From Echinarachnius parma (Eukaryota; Echinodermata; Echinoidea; Clypeasteroida; Echinarachniidae): a DNA stretch of 64,000 nucleotides. Under the pieces are notes generated by a model. It ran no database searches and had not been told where the DNA came from. It saw nothing but the letters and a program-made list of their open reading frames with translations. The stretch is from assembly GCA_037951105.1 (NCBI GenBank), contig JBAMJV010000868.1:1-64000 (forward strand). The letters are read 5' to 3'. The position numbers were made by a program, and so were the translations under genes. Positions 56,511 to 64,000 of this stretch are shown in pieces (the first letter of the stretch is position 1; every line of letters starts with the position of its first letter).

Positions 56511-57345
56511 ACACGTTTGAAGGGTCCTACCAATCCCCAAGGATCACTACTAAGCACTGCGAAGCACTGCGAAGCACACTATGAAGCACTACGAAACCCC
56601 TACGAAGCACTGCGAAGAGCACGTCTTCGTAGTACTACGAAGCACTACAAAGACGAAGAGTGCACTGCGAAGAGCGCCCTGTACTAAAAAATCGCCTTAA
56701 TGCGCACACGTAGAGGTAGACTATGGTAGCTGCCAAACATCCATCCAATTCGATCATGATCGATGTCAGAGCATTTCTCGTTTGAGATTCTGAGAATATA
56801 TATTTTTATGCCATGGATGCCATGGATGTAATGATCGATTATAATAATCACGGGAGTGCCAAAATAGCTTGGGCTTGATAGGGTTACATTGATAAAACGG
56901 ATAAAATCATACATTTCCCTTTGCTTGGACATAGCCCGCCCTAGAGTACCTGCATAAAGAGAGTAGCGACCTGTTGTGCACAAATGGATACAAAATGGCG
57001 ACAGCTGGTTTAAGTTATCCAGGAATGCTGAGTTCAACAATGCGCTAAACTATGACTGAACCTCTTTGAGCATTCAATGGTTTAAAATTCCTTCCGCCAT
57101 TTTGTATCCATTTTGTGAACAATAGATGTCGCAACTCTCTCTATCGAGGGACTATATAGCCCCCCCCCCCCCCTCGTAATATACCCACTATCCTACAGGG
57201 TATGCTATACTAGTATTAGGGATCATCAACGACATTTATTGGGACAATATTACAAATCATTGTGAATCCTAAATTCATCTGCAGGTAAGATGAACGCATA
57301 CTGTGGTGGCGTCATTTATTACAATTATTCAAAATGTATAGGACT

Positions 57346-57470
57346 CAGGGGCGGATCTACCTTTTTGCTAAGAGGGGGGGGGGGGGACTCAATGACGATG
57401 CGGCCCGGGGGCAGCCCGGAGGGGGGGGGGGTTATACCCCTACCCCCCCCCCCCCTCTAGATCCGCACTG
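57346..57470. mobile_element. CAGGGGCGGATC MITE nested in the 2.3 kb element
   Basis: Ends CAGGGGCGGATCTACC and TAGATCCGCACTG with G and C runs inside; GGACT repeats on both sides (57341-57345, 57471-57475). A related right end is at about 53500-53513. Confidence 0.7.
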
Positions 57471-58134
57471 GGACTGATGTATGGTTCATATCACCAGGTT
57501 CCATAGTATCACTGACCTCCAGTTCGTATTTATACAGAGCGTATCAAAAAAAGCGTTTTTTCAAAATTAGATTTTTATATAATACGAAGATTTTTTCAAA
57601 TCAATGGATGCCTAAAAGTTTCATCTATCTACCACGAACAAAACAAATTTTCGTTCACGCATGGGCGATCAATGACTGTTGGTGTACAGAGTGTGAAAAA
57701 TTACTTGCGCCTAATTGAAAGAAGAGGGACAATTAAACCAGCAGTGCGAGTAAGTACCCCCATTCAAACAAATTGCTCTTTTTTGCATGAATTTAGGATT
57801 ATGTTATTATAAAAGGTTTGCCTGGGGGGGGGGGGGGGGGGGTGAGGGAGGGATCAACCCCACCCTCTTTGACCCAACAAATGACCTTTTCAACTCCTTG
57901 GACCTCCATTTGAGTCTTTTGAGCCATTTTGAACCTTTTGGAGGGTTTCCGTAAGTCTTTGGTAGCTCCAAGTCTACGTATTTTGTAGTTTTAGTCTGCT
58001 CCTTATTCCCCTTAACTCCCGTTTCAGGGTTTTTGTAGCTCCAAAGACCCTATATTTTGTGCTTGTAGTCGGCTCTTCAGACCCCCATTTCAGAGTTCCG
58101 TGAGGCACACCCCCGTCAAAAAATAATTCGTGTG

Positions 58135-58446
58135 CCCCCCCCCCCCCCCCCCCCCCCCCGGGCTAGGCTCAATGTTCAGTGGGTCGGGAAAATTTCCCAC
58201 GCGCACTGGCAGGACGTGTTCAGCGACGACAATAGTGTACTTTTTTTATCAAAACCGTTAGTTAACGTTTTTGAAATAATGATTTTTCAATGATAATTAT
58301 CTTCATACTAAAGGGACGGCAGAAGAGAAACGAGGAAGCTCCTAGTATGGTTTGTGGAGTTAGACACTTTGCCTGGATCACTTTGGGGACGGGGGGATCA
58401 CAATACAGCTAGTCCACACGCCCCCCCCCCCCCCCCCCCCCCCCCC
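58135..58446. repeat. Poly-C tracts
   Basis: Long C runs at about 58136-58159 and 58421-58446 inside the 2.3 kb element. Confidence 0.85.
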
Positions 58447-59268
58447 AGTGATCGACGCCCAGTGGCACGACAATTGTTGGAGGGCACACTTTATGTATTT
58501 CTTTGTTTTTGCCAAAAATGGCCCCTTATGTTTTCTATTGTTTTGTTTTTTTGTAGCTACGCTAGTACTGTCGACGTCTCCTGATTACAATGATTTAACA
58601 AAGTTGTAAAAATCCTAAATTCTAGCGCGGTTATCGATCCTCGTCTGATCGATCATGAATTGCAAATTGTGTTGTCTTGCAGCTACCGTACCTCATCTAC
58701 CTCTACATGAGCTCCTTTAGCAATTGTTTTGCTCTTCGTAGTGCTTAGTAGTGCTTAGTAGTGAATTCGTAGTGCTTCGTAGTGCTTCGCGGTGTCCGCG
58801 GTGATTGGTAGGACCGCGTTTGAATGCATACAAGTTACAACAAATTGGCTCGTTAATTTGTTAAGTATTACTTTCCAAAAGCAGTGTTTTATTATCAAGG
58901 TACCGAAGTGGCAGACCGATAAATATGTCATTTTCAGGACCTCTTTTACATTCCCCGGCTGACGCTGGCTGTTTCTTTAGAAAATTTAAATGACAGATTT
59001 ATCAATATCAAAATTTTAACAAAAATTGGTAAAGTACTAAATCAAAGGTAAACAATTGCAACACCCCCCTAGCATTAAAAGTATGCAGCCGATTCTTTTG
59101 AAAATCACACATAGTGACCATATAACTATCATTGACAAGTGACGAACATTTCAAAGGCAAAGCAATCCGAAAATGGTAACCTACGATATCGGCGACATCT
59201 GACGCGACGAAAAGTAGTTGGACATAACGCTCGATAGCCGGTTTGTGATCGATCACGAGCGATCTTAA

Positions 59269-60037
59269 AGGGATAGTTGAGTATTGGTCAAACTTAACTT
59301 TAGTAACCAAAACCTGCACCATTACGGTACAAACTAATAGTTATAACTCCACCATGCTCGAAAAGTATACGCAATTACAAACGACAAAGTAAAACCCCTG
59401 TTATCATTCAAAAAGAGCCGTTACAACTCAAGAGTCAAATTAACTCTAGAGTATGCTAGCGCGAAGCGCTAGCATTCTAGGAGACTAGGTCCTCCCTAAT
59501 ACGGGACTGAAACTGAATATTGTTTTTGCATGCTAATTGTGCTTAAAATTATACATATGATACGGTACTTACCACCGATTCATTCTCCAATATGTGATCC
59601 AGCTATCGGTTGGATTAAATGTATGGTTTTTCCCTCCATTCCGCTAAAAATCAGTGATTTATGCGCCTCCTCGACTTCTCTCCGTGTGTTAGCGCGACTC
59701 CGAACAGATTTTGAACGAAAGATGATCGCGATGGCCGCCGATGCGAACAGCGCTTGCGATACACATTGTACATGCGCGGTAAGCATAGGAGGACCTAGAA
59801 CGCTAGCGCGAAGCGCTAGCATTCTCTAAAAGTGATAGCCGGACGTCAATCACTTTTATATTAAATTTTGAAAGCAAATTTCACAACAATGAGAGCATTT
59901 GAATGGGAATTATTATTATTTCCCATGTTTTTTTTAATGATCTTTCACATGGAATTGAAATCAACCAAATCAGTTACAATTAATTTTGGGGGGGGGGGGG
60001 GGGGCACTTTGGAAAATACCAATACTCAACGCTCCCT
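59269..60037. mobile_element. TTAA MITE family A, 769 bp, with nested element
   Basis: AGGGATAGTTGAGTATTGGT at the left and CCAATACTCAACGCTCCCT at the right, flanked by TTAA at 59265-59268 and 60038-60041. The uninterrupted arm of the host palindrome has TTA(T) at this place, giving an empty-site comparison. A second element (59445-59832) lies within. Confidence 0.88.
59445..59832. mobile_element. Nested element bounded by two GCTAGCGC hairpins
   Basis: Hairpins with arm GCTAGCGC and loop GAA occur at about 59455-59473 and 59802-59820, with AGGTCCTCC / GGAGGACCT as inner inverted words. The middle holds a CpG-richer stretch (59580-59790) that reads like a first exon on the minus strand, ending with a donor-like GTAAGTACC. 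A related decayed copy lies at 2219-2375. Confidence 0.55.
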
Positions 60038-60604
60038 TTAACATGTGATCGATCGATTACAAATAGTCTTCTTATTATTCGTTTTTCCATTAAATTTGTA
60101 AAAACAATAAAGCTATTGACTTGATCATTTATATTGATATATTTTCTTAGTATTGTTATTATAATAATAATAGTAATTGTATTTATGCCGACTAACTTCA
60201 AAACTTGTCATTTATATTGATTTCTTCTTTATATTGTTATTTATATTTAATCGGCATAAATACAATTACTAGTATTATTATAATAACAATACTAAGAAAA
60301 TATATAAATATAAATGATCAAGTCAACAGCTTTATTGTTTTTACAAATTTAATGGAAAAAACGAATACAAAGAAGACAATTTGTAATCGATCGATCACAT
60401 GATAAGATCGCTCGTGATCGATCACAAACCGGCTATCGAGCGTTATGTCCAACTACTTCTCGTCGACGCCGTCGATGTCGACGCCGATATCGTGAGTTAC
60501 CGTCTTCGGATTGCTTTGAAATGTTCGTCACTTGTCAATGATAGTTATATGATCACTGTGTGTGAATTTGAAAAGAATCGGCTGCATACTTTTTACCCCA
60601 AAAT

Positions 60605-61840
60605 TATCATTGTATCGGTCTACCGGAAGTGGTGGCCAGGACGTGGCAAGCGGTATGGACTTAGCCCCAACTAGTCCAGTGGTGAGGTCGAGGGGGCTCT
60701 TAACCCATTGCTGGTTATGTGACCGGCCTACACGTCGGCACCCAACAATTTTAGATTAAATAATCATCCATATTTCTTAAAACATTCACATAAAACTCAC
60801 ACATTGACATGATTGAGAGCAAATGGCCGATTCTGATGCGATGACGGGCAGTCGCGCTGTTTATTAAAACCACACCCCCTCAACTCTCCATCGACAATTC
60901 ATGCAACTCAAAATTTCTTGTTCAATGTTAGCAACATTTTACAAATTATAATTGTCTTTAATTAATTATCTACAATACTAGACAATCAATTTGAGTAGGG
61001 AAACTGCATATGAATGAAGTATTTCAGCGATTCAGTACACCAAGAGTCAGACCTTAAACTTTAAAGGTAAAGGCCAGTTTTGGAAACGCCCCCCTCTCAA
61101 AAAAATGAAATGCAAACTCTTATTACCAATAATGTGAAATAATATGATTGTACTAATATAGGATTATCCAAATTTGGCCAAGAAACCGCCTACTAATTGA
61201 TATATTTGCAAAATTATAATTTGATCTAGGGCCGGATAGATATCGCCAACACAGATTCGCTCATACGCTACGTGTATTACGACCACGAGGTGTAGGCCTA
61301 CCGAGGTGTCACGCTATACGGGCTTGTCACTAGCTTGTCGATATCGCCCCCAGCGCTAGCGGCGCTGACACGTCTGAACGGGCGGTGGATTTATGAATTT
61401 CACAGGCGAATATTGGATTTCGTCCGATATTTCTGTATTTAACGATGCTTAGGTTCGGATTTTACCACACAAGCCCTATTTCAATACATATTCAACAATA
61501 TTGATCAATATAGATGTATTCGGCTACTTTCCCGAAACTGGTCTTGGGCGTTAACAGGTTCAAAAACTGCAAGAAAGTGCTTAAAAAGGCACAACATAGT
61601 TTTACTTTTTCTTCTGAACAGTCCCATGTGTGAGATTTCATGTAAGTTGCCAAAATGTTGATGATTCTGTAATATATTCATCTCTTTTTTGGTAAATTTA
61701 CAAGTAATTAACATCAGAAGAATTTAACCTACACATTTTGAAGCCAAATTAAATAATTATTTTAAACTATTAATTAGAGATTCATTCAAACAGATAGAGA
61801 AACTGACCAGAAATATAATATGACTGAAAAGGAGCAAAGA
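60605..61840. other. Intergenic, nothing firm
   Basis: AT-rich with a short GC-richer stretch at 61220-61400 that contains AGCGCTAGCGGCGCT. No gene recognised. Confidence 0.45.
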
Positions 61841-61845
61841 AAATG

Positions 61846-61922
61846 GGATTCCAGCGGGATTCGAACCCGAGACCTCTGGATTGCTAGACCTGCGCTCTTA
61901 CCGACTGAGCTATAGAAAACCC
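61846..61922 (-). tRNA. tRNA-Ala(AGC)-like sequence, likely SINE head or pseudogene
   Basis: The minus strand has an A box (TAGCTCAGTCGG), anticodon-loop CTAGCAA and a B box (GGTTCGAATCC). The D arm (GCTC/GAGC) and T arm are good, but the acceptor and anticodon stems have mismatches. The 3' flank (ATCCCATTTTCTTTGCTC) recurs at 43994-44036, so this is probably a SINE rather than a working tRNA gene. Confidence 0.55.
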
Positions 61923-62444
61923 TTTGTTCGGTGTTCGTCCAAGAAACCCCTTAGCTTTCATTGCTCGAATGGTCAGAAGCTATCATAAACCTGACATAAA
62001 TTAGAGATTCAGTAGCTTAATCAATGACAATTATTGTCCATCAGAGCAAAGTCTGGTTAACATTTTTAATTGAAGTATTTTTTATTTCCAAGTCATTACA
62101 ATATAAATTATCACAATATTAGATTTATCCAATGAGAACAAATTGCAAAATAGAATTAAATATTTAAAAATAAATATAGAAAAATGACAACTAAAAATTG
62201 AGTTTTAGTGAGGAAAAAATGTCCTGTACATCACGCACATACTTATTATCTTTCATTAATTATGAGGAAAATGGTCAATGAATTAATTTGTTTTTGTAGT
62301 ATGTACTTGAATGTTTACTGAATGCATATAATAGGAATAAGTTATTATCAGCCCCGTAGATTCTGAGAGTTTCCATGATCATGATACATAATTTTCTGAA
62401 AAAGTCATCATTTCTCTGGCCCCGTAAATCACACCGCATATTAA

Positions 62445-62804
62445 AGGGATAGTTGAGTTCTGGTAAGGAGAGTACAGTTTTGATCAAACTGAATTTTAGT
62501 AACCAAAGCCTGCATAATTACATTACAAACTAATAGTTATAACTCGAAAGGAATACAACATTACAAATGACTTAGTATAGATCCTGTTATCAATCAAAAA
62601 GAGCCGTTAAAACTCGAGAGGGCGCTTTCTAAACACTCACCGGTTTCAACCATTTTGAATAAAATATTGTGCATGTGATGTTTTGTTGAAATAGTGATTA
62701 GATAGAGAAATATTATGCTCTTTCAAATTTTACACTCAGTTTTTCATTATCTCACAAAAAATTATTGTATGTAGCGCCCTCTCTACCAAAACTCAACTAT
62801 TCCT
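62445..62804. mobile_element. TTAA MITE family A, 360 bp
   Basis: AGGGATAGTTGAGTTCTGGT and CCAAAACTCAACTATTCCT ends, flanked by TTAA at 62441-62444 and 62805-62808. An internal deletion relative to the 535 bp copy. Confidence 0.88.
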
Positions 62805-63218
62805 TTAATTAGCATAATAATTACATTTTTATGAGCGATTTGAATATTTGTTTTTGCATTTTAGGATGGGACTTCAAGTAGCTTTTCAATGCGCCCAAAA
62901 AGTCAAAATCATAGCTCCTTCCTCTTAATAATATTCAATTGAAAGCTGTGAAATGTCCCATACGTCACAAGTCAAATAGCTTAGACCTGCCCATATGTGA
63001 TGGTCTGTGCTTCTCCAAATGCATCATATGCCAAAATTATTGTGGCATTATCTCCAGGCGATGAACAACATGGATTTCATACTGTCTACTGATCAGTGAT
63101 GTTGAGTTTATGAAAGTGAATCCATATTGAATAATGACATAACATGTATTTGGTCACAGGCACAGCATATATTAGGCAGGGAAGTGCAATTAGCCATTTG
63201 TCTAATTGATGGGTTCCC

Positions 63219-63238
63219 ACCCCCCCCCCCCCCCCCCT
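63219..63238. repeat. Poly-C tract
   Basis: C run of about 18 nt; the ORFs across it are not genes. Confidence 0.8.
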
Positions 63239-63392
63239 CCACCTCTGATTGTGACAGACAAATAGAAGCAATGAAATATTTTAGCATTTTTCACTTGTTC
63301 GCAGGTCTGTACATCCATTCTCAGTATGCTACATTGAATAAACTACATCTCATTATTCATAGACCATTCAATAGTAACTTGTATTAAGTTTG

Positions 63393-63396
<4 letters not shown>

Positions 63397-63423
<27 letters not shown>
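63397..63423. repeat. TG microsatellite
   Basis: About 13 TG units just before a foldback element. Confidence 0.9.
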
Positions 63424-63427
<4 letters not shown>

Positions 63428-63434
63428 TGAATAA

Positions 63435-63625
63435 ACCGCTTCTGTAATGTATGCAAATAATATGCGTATGACGTAAGACTCCCCGTTGGCAAGCTTAACA
63501 ATATAGTAACTAGGACCGGCAAGCTAAGTTTGCCGGAGCTTGCCGGATCTAGTTACTATTGTTAAGCTTGCCAACGGGGAGTCTGACGTCATACGCATAT
63601 TATTTGCATACATTACAGAAGCGGT
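63435..63625. mobile_element. 191 bp near-perfect foldback MITE
   Basis: About 80 bp arms: ACCGCTTCTGTAATGTATGC on the left and its complement on the right, with TTGGCAAGCTTAACAATA near the apex; one or two mismatches and a 2 bp indel. The loop has its own inverted GGCAAGCT/AGCTTGCC. It sits about 110 bp upstream of the exon at 63733. Confidence 0.9.
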
Positions 63626-63732
63626 CTATTGAAAGAAAATGAACCAATTGCTGTACTTGTAAGATAATAGCCCACTTTGTTTAAGTTAACATTTTATTAT
63701 TTTATTGTTTTCGCTACAGAAAATAAAGCCAG

Positions 63733-63826
63733 ATGGATGCTGAAGTACTGGCCTATTTCAAGTTCATCGATCATATCAAATGCCTCTCTTCATTGAACCC
63801 AACTCAGCTGGCTGAAAAAGACTTTG
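63733..63826 (+). CDS. First coding exon of an unrecognised gene (runs off window)
   Basis: MDAEVLAYFKFIDHIKCLSS then LNPTQLAEKDF, 31 codons plus one base, ending at donor TTTG|GTAAGA. A pyrimidine-rich acceptor (TTTTCGCTACAG) at 63719 suggests that the exon starts at 63720 with 13 nt of 5' UTR and that an untranslated exon lies upstream. The peptide is amphipathic with no signal or membrane segment. I do not recognise the family from this short piece. Confidence 0.55.
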
Positions 63827-64000
63827 GTAAGATGATGATGGATAATTGTTAACAGTTATGTATTATAATTATGTTGCACTATTAAAACATTATGTTCTTA
63901 TTATATTTCAAATGGCACATCACATGTGACTATTTGCAATTTATTTTACTCACCTGTTCAGACTTTAAAAATAATATTCTTATAAAAATAATATTCTTAT

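Larger units (their letters stand above)
56522..58816. mobile_element. 2.3 kb element with 8 bp target duplication
   Basis: Inverted ends GGTCCTACCAATC (left) and GATTGGTAGGACC (right), flanked by CGTTTGAA at 56514-56521 and 58817-58824. Inside each end is an array of GAAGCACTACGAAGCACT-type iterons (left 56548-56670; right complement 58733-58790). The 8 bp duplication suggests a hAT-like element, though the tips are not the usual CAG. No transposase recognised; C/G runs and a smaller element are nested within. Confidence 0.8.
59083..60603. mobile_element. Large imperfect palindrome, left arm split by a MITE
   Basis: 59083-59264 joined to 60042-60190 is the reverse complement of about 60250-60603. 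Shared words include AAAAGTATGCAGCCGATTCT, CTATCGAGCG and CGATCGATCACATG. The 59265-60041 segment is a later TTAA-element insertion. Arms are about 340 bp, with an apex near 60215. Confidence 0.8.

Noticed and set aside
56684-57040. 118-codon minus-strand ORF
   Set aside because: Lies inside the 2.3 kb element but shows no transposase motif, DDE-like spacing or domain that I recognise.
59008-59322. 104-codon minus-strand ORF with similar plus-strand ORF at 60399-60674
   Set aside because: The two are mirror readings of the arms of one palindrome. Similarity between them reflects the inverted repeat, not a gene pair.

Overview
The window looks like nuclear DNA from a marine invertebrate animal, most likely a deuterostome such as an echinoderm. 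It is AT-rich and intron-rich, with spliced GT-AG genes, fragments of two kinds of LINE, tRNA-derived SINEs, very many short inverted-repeat elements, and G/C homopolymer and TG tracts. The taxon is inferred: the only well-recognised protein is conserved across animals, and no ribosomal or mitochondrial marker is present.

The one gene I can reconstruct confidently is the beta subunit of the AP-3 adaptor complex (AP3B1/AP3B2 type). It lies on the minus strand from the ATG at 51857 to the stop at 28062. I find 25 coding exons, all with GT-AG junctions and continuous reading phase, giving 3267 nt (1088 aa). AP-3 beta works with the delta, mu and sigma subunits to sort cargo from endosomes to lysosomes and lysosome-related organelles. 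The gene carries an adaptin HEAT-repeat N-terminal half, a Ser/Asp/Glu-rich hinge and a C-terminal appendage. Its introns hold minisatellites, a pearl/Helitron-like element, TTAA-flanked MITEs and, unusually, truncated second copies of at least seven of its own exons.

Two partial genes are seen at their first exons only. An Ala-rich unknown protein starts at 6084 on the minus strand in a CpG-rich stretch, with NF-kB-, IRF- and CRE-like sites just upstream. An unknown protein starts at 63733 on the plus strand and runs off the window. A 337-codon L1-ORF1-like protein (54656-55669, plus) is intact but has no ORF2 behind it.

Layout. 1-8.6 kb: microsatellites, MITEs, a 1.48 kb foldback element and the unknown first exon. 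8.8-14.4 kb: a GACGTC-rich transposon-like element with 248 bp internal repeats, and a second truncated copy. 15.36-17.0 kb: a foldback element with 5 bp target duplication. 18.8-24.0 kb: LINE remnants around a 3 kb stretch marked by a repeated 15-mer. 28.1-51.9 kb: AP3B. 53.2-63.6 kb: a dense set of nested mobile elements, including a 2.3 kb element with an 8 bp target duplication. Most other long ORFs in the window are chance ORFs in repeats. All coordinates were read by eye; splice sites are predictions without transcript evidence.
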